Shown here: piece by piece, positions 39,323 to 50,606 of the stretch
Layout: every line of letters starts with the position of its first letter
Position numbering within the stretch: position 1 is the stretch's first letter
DNA from: Lycocorax pyrrhopterus obiensis
Taxonomy: Eukaryota > Chordata > Aves > Passeriformes > Paradisaeidae
DNA: 64,000 bases
Assembly (NCBI GenBank): GCA_014706295.1
Contig: JACSVZ010000002.1
Coordinates: forward strand, 103,410,431-103,474,430
Direction: 5' to 3'
Notes under the pieces: generated by a model
What the model saw: only the letters and a program-made list of their open reading frames with translations
The model's database searches: none
What the model was told of the DNA's origin: nothing
Program-made: the position numbers and the translations under genes

Positions 39323-41946
39323 TACCTCATTGCATAGCTTGCAGTCTTATTTTTCCCTTTTTACAGGATATGAAGCATGCAATGAATTCTGGGTTTTTAA
39401 AGCTGGATTAACTCCTACAAATTGTTTTAGGACAAAGATAATTAAAGGATTTGGAGGTAGACAAAGAGAAAAATGGGAAGAGGGAAAGGGAAGAAGCACC
39501 CTTATAATCTGATGAATTTTAGGATGTTGGCAGTATTGTTACTGAAAGATATCTTCAAATATAGATAAGGTTTTGTTGATTCCTACATAAAACCCCCAAA
39601 ACCTTAACTATATGTTCCTATGGTATCCTAATTTGTGATGCAAAACAGTTGCTGCTGAACAAAATGCTGATTATAAAGTTCCCTAAAAACTCCCCGATTG
39701 TCTACTTTTGGATGGGTTTTCTTAAGTATTTAAAATTTTGCATTTTCTTGAAGAAAGATGCAATGTTTTACTCTGTGCTTTGATCAGTGATATTGGGGTA
39801 GCTTTTCCATCTGTTGCAACTTCTTCACTGGCTTCCCAAGCCATCAGCCCTTCATTTGGAGAGGAGACCCTCTTGGTGATGGAGCTGCTGCAGTTTGAAG
39901 GAGCCACTCTTTTCCTGCTGCCATCTCATGATCTTCTCCGTCCTTCTGCTGACTGGGACCTGTCTGAGTGTTTTACACTGGATGTTAGTTAGGCTTGACT
40001 ATATTTAAGTTCATTTCCCTTTGTTTCTCTGGGTTTTTTTGTGTCTCTGTGCCTCTGCACATGAGGCATCCCCTCACCGTGTATGTAACAAACAATCATT
40101 TACTTCCAAACTGATTGCAGAATAACTTGTTTTACTCAAACTTACAAAGCTGATCTCTTTGGCTCTCTTCTGGCTCTGTTTCAGAGGATGTAGCAGAGTA
40201 TCACCCGCTCTTAGATTTCCATGTTCTTCCTAGTGATTTGCACTGAACCTGACTGTATGTTCACTAAAACAGGGTTTTTTGTTTTCCTGACTGCTTTTAC
40301 TTTGAATTTGAACATGATGGTTGGACATCACATGTAGTTGAAGCTGCAGACTTTCTGATCCTCTGGATGAAGTTTCAGCTTCTTTCTTTTCTCCTAGGGG
40401 TTCTTGTAGAGGTTTGGGGAACAGAATCTCAAGACTGCCCAAGCAGACACACTCAGGACACAGTAATGAGAAAGTGCACTACAAGGCCAGAATCCTAAAT
40501 CAGGAGTTGGGTACAATATTCTGACCCTGAACAATTTGGATAGCTCAATATAACACAGGAGTTATATTTTAAATAAGATTTTGGTGGTAATACGCTCCCA
40601 CAAAAGATATTCTTCTTTTTTTTTTCATTCCTACTGGAAAGAAGAAAAATTGCGACATTAGTCAGATTCTACAGACTATTATATTCAAAGCTCCTTCTTC
40701 TTTGGGGAAGGCAAAGGACTTGCAAATAATTTTTGATTAGCCTCATTTATAATTTTTGCATTTGATGTCACTGATGCAAAAGCAGGAGTTTTGAATTCTT
40801 AGCATGACACACACATCTTGCAAATGAGAAAATAAAATAAAACCAGTCAAAAGGAATACTCCACCGAAAGGAGGAAAAGCACTATTGCTAGTGTCACATA
40901 GAGAAAGAGATTGAGAGAGACCACACATATTTTTCAATTACAGAGCAGGTCAGGCAGCTTCTGCTCAAGGGGTGTTATGCCCCTATGTGAAAGGGCAAAT
41001 ATTTTAAAAGTCTTGTCTGCCAGAGGTCTGGAAACGAGATTGCTTTATATCTCATTTTAAAATCGAAATCTTTTAATGAGCTTGTTTTATCTGAATGTTG
41101 ACTAAAAGTATTCAGTCAGGAATATCTAGTTTATGTTTATATTCCCACTAGTATTTCCTCATATTTACTGTCCAGCAGGTCTTTAAAGGAGTGCTTGGGA
41201 GGCTAACAGACAAGAATAAGGCTCTGCCTATTAGGGCATCTGCAATGTCGTGTTAAACCAAAGTCTTGGAAATAACTTATTCTGTCACTTGATATATTTA
41301 AAAACTTCTTCGGGAGAAAAAATATGTGATGAATTACTTCAAATTTGACTTTTCTGTCCTAGATTTTTAGACTATTAAAAGGAATTTGTGGTAATTTTAT
41401 GAAAATTTTCCAGTAATACCAAGAAGGTGATAACTAAGATAACTTTATTACTCTGGGGCCTTTTAAAAACAAATGGCATTTTATCATCACAAAGCATTAG
41501 TTCACCACAGAGAAAGTGGCCAGTGTGCATTTTACATAAAAATAATAGAAAAAGATCTGTAATTAAGATGCACTGGTATTATAAATTCCATTAAGGACTA
41601 GACTGCTCAAATTAAGCCACCGTCCATGACAGTTGTCAGTTCTTTTAAACAAACTTTCTGGAAGCCGTGCAGATCAGCCAAAGATTTTCCTAGATAGTAT
41701 CCAAGCAGGTACTGATAACAGGTATGAAGTCTGAACCTATTCCAAAGTCACTTTGGTAAATACATTTGGTATCTAAGACAATAAATGTTCAAAGACATGG
41801 ATTGTGGTTCCTGACAAATTCCAATAAATGCAATAAGCCATAAAAGGAAGTGCCAGACTCCTGGAATAAGGACTTCTGAGCTGTCCTTGGCTGAAAACAC
41901 AGCTCAAGGGTTTCACATGAGATTGTCATACATCAGTTTACCCTGT
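39323..41946. other. No gene recognised
   Basis: AT-rich sequence between two solo LTRs. No supported gene. Short frames such as 39738-39992 (+) and 40230-40442 (-) overlap opposite-strand frames or lack domains. A GAGA-type patch lies near 40900-40920. Confidence 0.4.
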
Positions 41947-41951
41947 GGATT

Positions 41952-42520
41952 TGTCCTTGTTTCATCTGCGATAGGGTAAATTTTCATCTTAGTGGCTGGT
42001 ACAGTGCTGTAAGAATAAAAACAACACACTGATGGTTTAGTTCTTGCTAAGTGGTTAGTAGTTAGCTTACTCTAAGTCTAGGGACTCTTCAGTTTCCCAT
42101 GCTCTGCCAGTGAGGAGTGGCACAAGAAGCAGGGGGGTAACCTCGCCAGGAAAGCTGACCAGAACCAGCCTAAGGGATATTCCATATCATAGAGCTCCTG
42201 CTCAGTATATAAACTTGGGAAGTTGGCCAGGAGCTGTGATTGCTGCTCGGGGATGGGCTGGGTATTAGTCAGTGGGTGGTGAGTGATTGCATAGTGCGTC
42301 ACTGGTTTCTCTTGGGTTTTATTCATCTCTCTCTCTCTCCCCTCTTCATTACAATTATTATTATAATATTATTCTATTTTATTTCAACCATTAAATTTTT
42401 CTGATCTCAACTCACTAGCTTTACTTTTGTTCCAATTGTCCTCCCCACCAGGGGGGTGAGGAGGGGAATGAATGAGTGGCTGCCTGGTACTTGCTTGCTG
42501 GTTGGGGTTAAACCATGACA
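41952..42520 (+). mobile_element. ERVL-type solo LTR with intact target duplication
   Basis: A 569-bp solo LTR of a related but distinct subfamily. It begins TGTCCTTGTTTCATCTGCG, ends GGGGTTAAACCATGACA, and is flanked by a perfect 5-bp duplication GGATT (41947-41951 and 42521-42525). Five bases is the length expected for ERVL-type integration. A TATATAAA promoter box lies at 42206-42213. A CT-rich run (42331-42345) followed by ATT-rich sequence sits in the 3' half, as in other members of this LTR type. It has the same orientation as the copies at 29.5 and 38.7 kb. Confidence 0.92.
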
Positions 42521-42525
42521 GGATT

Positions 42526-44047
42526 ATACAGTGCTGTGTGGCTGTTTCAGCAACAGTATGGGGACTGTCCAGCAGCACTGGAAACTAAAGGGGAAACCCT
42601 TTTTGTCTAATGCAGTTCAGGCCACATCATATGGATTGACCTCAAGCTCTCTGGAACAAAGCTCTTTGCACTTCACTGTCCTTCCAGCATGTGAGGGAGC
42701 ACGGTAGACCACTGAGACAGTCACTTGGAAAGCAGCTATCTCATTCCTACTGTGGGCAATTATCTGGGAGAGGTGACATAGAAGGACAAGATGCAATAAC
42801 TTTAATGAATAGCTTCTCAGACAGAAAGGTTCTCAGGCCAGGAGTGAGCATTATGATAATCTATTCTGAAATTCTGCAAAGCATAGGAGACCATATTTCA
42901 TTCAGAGGACCCTACAGTAAGACCAATACTTAACAACAGCTTCAACAAAATGTCAAAATTTAGAATTTTTAAGGATATTCAACCCAATAAGTTCTAAATA
43001 AGCGCATGTAAGGTCCTCAAAGCGTGTTGTTATATTTTAGCAACAGATTTTCCTTTCATGCTCTAATTGAAGCTGGCATGTGCTGCTGGCATTTTGAATA
43101 GCATTGCCTTCCATATCATTCAAGTCTGGCATAGGAAAATGCCATTCTCTTCCCTCTCATTTCAGTCAGATTTTAGATCTCTTTTTTTCTTCAATAGATT
43201 ATAAATAATGTGCATATATTTAATAAGAACTATATCCTGAACAGGTGCAGAAAAGAGCTAATTAAAACCATCATTTTGCTATTCTCAGTAGTTGAATCAG
43301 TACTCACCCACATGAGGTCCAGAAGAAAGTAGGCATGGACATTCATATTTCTGACAGGGAGTTAGCCTACCATGTTAATGTAAAGCCTGGACAAAAGGAG
43401 AAAATAATACGTTATTTACAAGTTTTTAATGATATTTACTTTTTAAAAGGAAAGTTTCACTGATGTCTTTTGTTCCAGAGTCTTGTATCACAGCTCTCAT
43501 TTGGCAAATAAGATTCTTTGTCGGGGTTTGGATCTTTCCATTCCCTGAGTCATGATTGCCTTCAATCTCTGGAAGAATTTTTTTGAATCGAAGTTGACAC
43601 TGAAGTCATTTGTCTTTACATATATAAGAGACCCTTTCTTCCTCTTACAAAAAGTGTCTTCCCAGAGAGCATTTGCAATTTGGGTTTTGTCTGTAGGATA
43701 CCACATACATGCAATTAATTGGCTGCTTTTATCAAAAAAAGAGTATTTAATCATAAAGGCAAAAAACTTTTGTTCTTTGCAAAGAGCAAGTCATATTAAA
43801 TGAAGCAGCTCATTCCTTTATCACATCATATACCAGTTTAAGATGTTTCTTTCCTTATTAATAGAATAGTAATTAAGGTGAGAAATTTTGAATTTTAGAA
43901 TTCTCTCACACTGTACTGCATTATGGAACATTTGCTCTGTTACATACGTCATTCTCATTATCATCTTTTATGACTTGCCCTTCCCCAGATCTCTCAAATT
44001 ACCTTCACCACAGCTGATGTTCTGTGAATATCTGTGTTCTTCTCACC
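42526..44047. other. No complete gene; weak exon-like frame 43497-43754 (-)
   Basis: No supported gene. On minus, the frame 43754-43497 is preceded by an acceptor-like TCCTACAG (plus 43691-43698 region). It would give a Lys-rich peptide (DKTQIANALWEDTF...) ending at a stop about 64 codons later. No domain is recognised and chance is the default explanation. Confidence 0.25.
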
Positions 44048-44053
44048 AGTATT

Positions 44054-44320
44054 TGTTGTATAATGTATTTAAACCCTGTTGGTATGCACTAGCCAAACTC
44101 TCACTCAAGACCAGGATCCACACCAGGATCCAATTATTGGCTCATTAACCTCCTACAAACAGCTGTGGCTGCAGGGTGGGCATTAGCCCTATAAATCAAG
44201 CCCTGGGAGGAGCCAAAGGAAAAGAGGTGGTTGTTCCTGGTTGCTGAGTGCTGCATGTTGCCGGAGCTCTGCGCTGAGAAATCACAATCCAAGGATCAGA
44301 AGACTGCGAGCTCCGGCACG
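44054..44320 (+). repeat. 5' LTR of miniature endogenous retrovirus
   Basis: A 267-bp LTR starting TGTTGTATAATG directly after the target duplication AGTATT (44048-44053). It ends CTCCGGCACG, where the terminal CA has become CG. The TATA box is TATAAAT (44190-44196). It matches the 3' LTR except for one 2-bp CA indel and seven substitutions (44236, 44254, 44255, 44262, 44285, 44303, 44320), all in the last 85 bp. Confidence 0.95.
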
Positions 44321-44322
44321 AG

Positions 44323-44340
44323 TGGTGACCCCGACATGAT
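44323..44340 (+). other. Primer binding site, tRNA-Trp type
   Basis: TGGTGACCCCGACATGAT lies two bases after the 5' LTR, the spacing seen in avian sarcoma-leukosis proviruses. It matches the complement of the 3' end of tRNA-Trp, the primer of those viruses, at 17 of 18 positions as I recall it; the A at 44336 replaces G. Confidence 0.8.
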
Positions 44341-44816
44341 TTGAACATGCAGTGTGAGAACCGCCGTGGCAAAACACCCAGAGGGGTCTTCCCAGATCTG
44401 TACCCAGGTGAGAACTGCCGCAGTGGGACTCTAGTGGTTCATACCCAAAGAGGTGTAGACTGCAGGCCACAGCGGGGGGAAGTCGCGAGACGGCTTCTCT
44501 TGGAGCTCGGGAGGCCGAGAAAAGGCTCCTAGAAAAAGAGCTCCCGACTATCACCAGAAGAGGTGAAGACCAGGGGCTGGAGGGAAAAGAGTCTGTCAAT
44601 AAAGAACAGGCCATATTTAAAGCCCTCCAGCATATCCTCTCAAAATCTTTAAAAAAGAATTAAATAAAAAACACCTGCAGAGGTGAGCAACCGGGAACTG
44701 AGAAAAACTAATTTAAAGGTCTTGAAAAGAAATGGAGTCAAAAAATATTAATTTAATTGTTATTTATTAAAAAAAGATTAAAAAATATATTAAATATAGT
44801 TTGGCTAGTGCAAAAC

Positions 44817-44829
44817 AAAAAGGGGGAAT
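44817..44829 (+). other. Polypurine tract
   Basis: AAAAAGGGGGAAT immediately precedes the 3' LTR, the position and composition of the plus-strand primer of reverse transcription. Confidence 0.85.
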
Positions 44830-45098
44830 TGTTGTATAATGTATTTAAACCCTGTTGGTATGCACTAGCCAAACTCTCACTCAAGACCAGGATCCACACA
44901 CCAGGATCCAATTATTGGCTCATTAACCTCCTACAAACAGCTGTGGCTGCAGGGTGGGCATTAGCCCTATAAATCAAGCCCTGGGAGGAGCCAAAGGAAA
45001 AGAGGTGGTTGTTTCTGGTTGCTGAGTGCTGTGTGTTGCTGGAGCTCTGCGCTGAGAAATCATAATCCAAGGATCAGAAGTCTGCGAGCTCCGGCACA
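44830..45098 (+). repeat. 3' LTR of miniature endogenous retrovirus
   Basis: A 269-bp LTR with intact TG...CA ends (TGTTGTATAATG ... CTCCGGCACA), followed directly by the second AGTATT duplication (45099-45104). It carries a CACACACC where the 5' copy has CACACC. Confidence 0.95.
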
Positions 45099-45104
45099 AG
45101 TATT

Positions 45105-46942
45105 ATCCTAAATCTGTCCACATAACTATTCTGTTAACTCAAAGCATGCTATTGCTCTTTCAACTCTTAGCCCTCTTTTCTCCTACCTTGTTGGCCTTGA
45201 ACATCTTCCTTCTTCACATTGACTTTATGAACTGGTGGTCTTTTAACTTCTTCTTTATAAATACAACATTATTTTTTTCCTTAAATTTAAGATTTAGGTT
45301 TCTTCTGAAAACTTAATGTACAGTTTTTATTGGTGAAATTCAAAAAATAATTTTTTGTTTTACACATTTTTATTGTTGCACTTAGACATTTTATTTACAT
45401 CATATGATGAACTAGAGTCTCAAAACAGGTGTATAAATGCTTACTTCTCAGGAAAAAAAATGAATCTAAACAGTACAACCTCATGTTCAGTAGTGCTAAG
45501 CCACCTGCAACTTACTCTGCTCTCAGTGACAGTTCTGGGCTTCAGATATTGGGCTGTGGCATTTATGCACTGAAAATAAGATTCATCTCACCAACACTCA
45601 TGTAAACAGCCGTGTGTCCAGATTAAGCCAGTCATCTAACCTTCATCTGTGGTCATTAAAGGGAGAAGATGACTGCTCCATCCTAAATGTATGGCAACTG
45701 AAGGAAATTGTGCCTTCTTTCCTCCAATGAAGGAAAAGGATTCTAATCAGATGTGGGAGCTTAGGGGAAATGGGCTGTTTACTTCCTAATAAGCAAAACT
45801 AGGTGAAAGGAATCCCATTGCTGGAGCAGGAAAAAAAAAAAAAGAAAAATGGAAACATTCCACTTAATTATAGCTATTAACCTAGGCTGGCATTTTGTTC
45901 TGTCTTTTTCAGAATTTCTTCTTGTCTATCCGGGCATATCCAAATCAATATTAATGTCAGTACTTCAGCTGTCATTTAACACCTTCTCCACACAAAGCAA
46001 ATATTCTTACTAAATGAACAGAACTGTTTCATAACTTGAAGGGTTTCTTTTGCTCCATACACACAGTCAGTAATGCAAGTTTAAGAGTATTTTTCTATCT
46101 TCATAGAAAAAATGTTGTTCTTGGCATTCCTTCTGCCTCATCTAAGAGTTCAAGAGCCTTCTTTTCTATAGCCTGAGCATTCTTGAATGTTCATAAACAA
46201 ATACTCTGTGTAAAAATCCATGACAGACCTTGCAAAGCAGACTGTATACATGAAAGTGGGCCCAGGTTTTTTAACATTGAAGAGTTATTGAAATCCTGTC
46301 CAATATACATGATTTTGTCAATTTTTGAAAAAGCATAACATCCATAGGTTTTTCTGTCATACATTACAGAAAAATAACTTGAGCACAAAATTTCTCTGAA
46401 TATTTGTGTAATGAGAGGGAGTATACTGCAGGTTATTTGAACATAAGGAACTGTTAGTGAAATCTGATTTTTAAGGGTTAAATTCAAAGCTGCTCTGTAC
46501 TGTTTTCCACATGTGCTCCTTGTAGAATTTTTACTTTGCTGCTGAGAAGACTGCATTTGAAATGCATGAGAGAAAGCTGCAAGACCGTCCATACTACAGG
46601 TAATCCTGATTAACAGGCTTCTCACCCTGATAGATAGAGAGATAAAGAGCATAAGCAGCTAACATGATAGCTTTGAATCATAGTAGCTTCTTTTTATCTA
46701 ACAAATCCCAATTACAGTATTAGATGTTCATAACTTCGTGAGTTTATAATGGAAATGTGAGACAAGAACTACAATTAAAATGGAGGTAGTATAATCAGAG
46801 ATACAGTGGTGCAAAAGATAAACTATCTTTAAAGTTTCTCAATCTTTTGAGAAGCTGGCATTTAACTCTTTGATTTCTAGAAAAAACACAGAGAAATTTG
46901 TACTTCTATTCACAATTGGCTAGGAGTATTTAATATTTAAAA
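45105..46942. other. No gene supported; longest open frame of the window on minus
   Basis: AT-rich sequence. The frame 46652-46191 on minus is open for 153 codons but begins with a non-ATG codon, has no recognisable domain and lacks strong splice signals. A run of about 14 A occurs near 45830-45844. Nothing else was identified. Confidence 0.35.
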
Positions 46943-47272
46943 GTGATGCAGCCAGAGGCAGGGACACTGGGACAATTAAAATCCTTCAGTCCCCTTCCAT
47001 TAACAGTGACTAAACTTGAGCATACCCAAGTGTACTATGGGAGGCAGGCAGTGCCTGAGGCTCAGTGCCCATCGAGGTTTGAACGGCAAATTTTGACAGA
47101 GTCCCACAGCTCCCTGTACCTCAGCATTGACCTAGCTCCTGGGTTGGGCAAGAAAGTTGGGTTCAAAGTTGTTCTTGGAGAGGCAGCCTTGAGGCCCAGA
47201 GGTGCAGTTGACAAAATGCCAGTGTTTAACACCTCAGTCTGGAAACATCAAAAACTATGCATGGAAAAGTAA
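46943..47272 (+). other. Unexplained GC-richer open frame
   Basis: About 109 codons are open on plus, ending TAA at 47270-47272, with an overlapping AATAAA (47271-47276). The segment is visibly GC-richer than its flanks. The predicted peptide (MMQPEAGTLGQLKS... to ...HQKLCMEK) is not typical of AT-rich chance translation. No domain is recognised. It could be a retrocopy remnant or part of an unknown transposable element. Confidence 0.25.
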
Positions 47273-48160
47273 ATAAAAACTCGGGTTTACCCAACTCTGT
47301 GTAGCTCCACTGATGCAGCTGAAGCAAATGACTGGAATAGGAATGCTGAAGGACTGGGGGTTTTGTTAAATATATCTAAGAAAGACTAAAAAGTTAGCTG
47401 GAAGGAATAAATTCTCATAGAAAAAAATGGGCATGTTGTATGTAGAGCCACCACAGACTGTTTTGTTTTGCTCTGAAACAGTAGGAGCTCTGGGAATTTT
47501 GAAGTTTCCCAACTTTTAGGGATCTGTCCATGACACAAAATGCTTCAGCTAAAGAAGTGTTGGATTTGATAGCAAATGCTCTATGATACTCAGTGGAACA
47601 CCTGTTTTGTCCAACAGCATCAACTTTGAAGATTGAATAATGATGATCACCTCTCCAGAGTGATTTGACAATTTATCTTAGTTAATTTGGCTTCAGTTAA
47701 GGTTGAGGGATTTAGCTTGGCCTATGGCCCATCTGGATCAGAGGAGCCAACGAAATATCATTTAAAAATAAATGTACAGACTCCAATTTAGCTTTTGTGG
47801 AGGTCACACATGATTTGTTTTAGCTTAGCTTTAATTTCTCATAATTTTGCTCTAAAAAACGATGCAACAATAACATTCAAACTTTTACAGAGAAACTTTT
47901 AAAAGAGACATCTAGACATGCTCTGTTAGTTTTGGAGGACGATTTGAAGTTTTGGAAATTCTGACATTAACATATCCTTAAAATTATGCTTTAATCCAAA
48001 CCCTCCTTCCTTCCCACTTCTTTACAATACTCCCAGTGTCTCACAACATAAACAATGAAAGCAAAAGTGACAATTAATTTGCTCTGCGACTTTCTTTGTT
48101 TCTTTTAATGGTGATATTTAGAGCCTCTGAGCAAATTAAGAAACCCTTATCAAGATGTAG
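47273..48160. other. No gene recognised
   Basis: AT-rich sequence with no supported feature. A pyrimidine-rich stretch ending TTTAG at 48085-48120 could act as a splice acceptor for the exon-like frame that follows. Confidence 0.35.
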
Positions 48161-48487
48161 ACTAATGCTTTCCAAGACGATCTGCAGAATCCTGTAGACT
48201 ACAGAGGACTTCCAGTTAAAAGTTTGATAATAGAAGTGAAAGATAATCTTCAGGAGTTTTTGAGCAATGACAGTGATTATGAAGATGTTTGGGAAAGAAT
48301 GTTCGGAAAAATATTTAATGACTGGTCAATCTTTGCCTGTGAAAATGGTTTTGCAATGGAAAATGCGTTTTGGAAATGGCCAAAATCTATGTTTCCTGTA
48401 GGAAATTACCGCTTTGCCCTGTGGGACTTGTACTGCGCCTTTGCAGCCTTGTCCAGGTTCCTCTGCCAGACTTCATATCCTCTTCAG
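48161..48487 (+). other. Exon-like open stretch, unrecognised
   Basis: Open on plus from just after a TAG at 48158-48160. The peptide is acidic and aromatic (DDLQNPVDYRGLPVKSLIIEVKDNLQEF, then EDVWERMFGKIFNDWSIFACENGF in consecutive parts), with four Trp within about 55 residues, unlike the Ile/Lys/Asn-rich products usual for AT-rich chance frames. A donor-like CTTCAG|GTATTA follows 48487 in phase 0. The only in-frame acceptor is a weak GATGTAG. The better pyrimidine tract ends at 48110-48115, but the frame is closed from there. No family is recognised, so it could be an exon, a decayed exon or chance. Confidence 0.28.
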
Positions 48488-48728
48488 GTATTATCAGGTT
48501 CCACTTATTGCCACGGTAGTGCTGCAGCAGAGGTGTCTTGGCCAAAAGAAAAATCATAATTTCCAAGTCAATGTAAAAACCTCTTAAAACTCAGGATAAG
48601 AGTGTCCTTCTGTGACACTAATCTGAGACACTTTTGGCCTTCTGCTGAGTAAAGCTGACTGTCCATGAAATAAAGCATGGCTGACTGGGTCACTGTCTGC
48701 TCAGAAGCTCTGAAAAACCAAGGTCTTT

Positions 48729-48762
48729 CAGATATGACCCGTAAAAAAACAGGTCATATCTG
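48729..48762. repeat. Perfect 11-bp inverted repeat (hairpin)
   Basis: CAGATATGACC (48729-48739) and its exact complement GGTCATATCTG (48752-48762) flank a 12-nt A-rich loop. No pairing continues beyond the stem. Confidence 0.8.
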
Positions 48763-50508
48763 GAAAGAGCTGAAGCTTAAATATTTAAGGCTAAAAGTAC
48801 TTAAAATGTTCTTATCATTGACTTTCAGACGTTGCATTGACTTTCAGATTTGTATTTAGGTACTGACATGAATGGTTTCGTTTTCAGAGCTCTTTCTTTG
48901 ACCTATAGTGCAGCTGCTTATTTAGACCCCAATTTAGATCGTAAGGGTAGGTTTAAGACCCCAGGTTATTCTCTTCTATCTGGTACCTGCTTATTAAAAT
49001 AATTGCAGATGTAGGGCTGAAAAGGTTTACCACATCTTTGGAACAAGGGTACAAGTGCTCTTTTCAGAAGGAGTTTAAATAATCTTTAAAAATTGGTGCT
49101 GAGATTATATTGTAAAATCATGCATTAACCTAGGTGATTTTCTGTATATCTGTCAGAGGAAAAATACAAATATACAGATTGGAAAAACAAATTTGCTTTC
49201 TTTGAGGACTTAAAAGAGATTTAGAGAGTGAAGCACAGTGTATCCAGGTTTTCCTGCTGCAGCTGAAATCTCACTGCTCTTGGCTTCCTAGCAACAGTGC
49301 CTTTCTAACTCATGACTGGCAACAGTACAGATACAAGTCAGTCTATCATTTGGCATATAATTGATCAATCTATTGACACTCCTTAGATCTGTTCTATATC
49401 TTCTAGCAAAGATATGCAATGGCAATAGCAAGTACCAACACCATGCAAACAATATGGAAAATGACTTTTTTTGTTGTGATTGGCATATCCTGTCCTATTT
49501 TGTCTTCCTTCCTCCCTCAGAATACCTTGAATGGTTCAGAAACTATGGGTGTAAAAAAAATCCCTCCCCTGAAAGAAAAAACCCAAAGGCACAAGCCATC
49601 TTCCAGTGCACTTCTGCCCTCCTCACCTTCTTAGGACATTTCACTGTATCACCCTCCTGTTATTAATGCAGGACTCTCTGCTCTCACCGTCACACACAGT
49701 TCCTCAGAATCCCACTCCCCCACCCCACCATGTCTTACTGACTAATATCCTCTCTGTCTCCTTTAAAATTTCCCCACACAGGCAAGCAATCAGTTAAATC
49801 GAAGTTTCCAGTATAGCTCTTCAGGTGCATATTTGGTGGGAGGAAACTGTATTTCTTCTACACCTATTTCATTTTACCTTTCACTTTACTGATGCAACTC
49901 TGAACACTCTCATGACCCCAGATATCTGGGACATTGCCTTCTCTCTGATTTTTGAGTATAGGTAGGCAATTCTTTTCTCTCTTGTCCTCTTCACAGCTGC
50001 ACTCCCCACTGCTCCTCTAGTCTCATTAGGGGAAATCTACGGTTAATAATTTTAAATTTAATTTTTTAACTCACAACTGGATTAGTTCATTGAGATGAAT
50101 CTTAAGAGGAAGCAATTTAGTACACATTAGATTGATGAACTGATGATGAACTTGATCACAGAGATGCTCTCCTAAATTGTATGTTTGTACAAGCTTGGGT
50201 GGGCCATTGCTATATTTTTCAGTCCATTTTTAAAATGAAAAATGAAAAATGATTATTGTTAAATTCACCTTACTTTCCATGGATCAGATTCTAAGTCAGC
50301 CTAACCTTGCATTCAGCTTCCTTGTAAACCCTCTCTGCCCTTGAGAGTTATTATTTTTTATTGTCCTTTCTTCATACTGTAAGATTTTTGAGAATCTTTT
50401 CCTCCTATGTTTTTGCTTCTCCATACAAAAACATTCACATTTATAAAGAGTCGTCTCTATTACCTTTCAGATTTATGCACAATTCAGATAGCTCACACAG
50501 CTGAACAT
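48763..50508. other. No gene recognised
   Basis: No supported gene or transposon. The overlapping frames at 49361-49797 are pyrimidine-rich (CCTTCCTCC-type) and without recognisable domains. Confidence 0.4.
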
Positions 50509-50606
50509 AAACGAAACAAACCAAAGCAAAACAACTGTCCCCAAACCAACCAAACAAAAAACAAACAAAAAACCACCCCAAACCAAAACCCACAAAGAAA
50601 CAAGAA
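50509..50606 (+). repeat. CAAA/CCAAA-type low-complexity tract
   Basis: About 100 bp made almost only of A and C (AAACAAACC-, CCAAACC- and AACAAAAAAC-type words). It generates artefactual frames on both strands. Confidence 0.75.

Larger units (their letters stand above)
44054..45098 (+). mobile_element. Complete non-autonomous miniature ERV
   Basis: A 1,045-bp retroviral element with every cis-acting part of a provirus and no viral gene. In order it has a 5' LTR, a two-base spacer, a primer binding site, about 509 bp of interior, a polypurine tract and a 3' LTR, bounded by the 6-bp duplication AGTATT (44048-44053 and 45099-45104). The interior has a good splice-donor-like CAG|GTGAG (44405-44411) and recurring GAGGTGA words, but no gag, pol or env resemblance; its longest frame is about 63 codons. 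The duplication length and tRNA-Trp-type primer site recall alpharetroviruses. LTR divergence of about 2.6 percent indicates a fairly recent insertion. It is comparable in architecture to terminal-repeat retrotransposons in miniature, so enzymes must have come from another retrovirus. Confidence 0.93.

Noticed and set aside
44341..44532. Small Arg-rich frame after the primer binding site
   Set aside because: It is leader sequence of the miniature retrovirus; length and content do not resemble gag.
44282..44614. 110-codon minus-strand frame across the retroviral leader
   Set aside because: Antisense to the element, spans the LTR edge and primer site, and has no recognisable domain.
46191..46652. 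153-codon minus-strand frame, the longest in the window
   Set aside because: No ATG start, no domain, no good splice sites; composition fits chance in AT-rich sequence.
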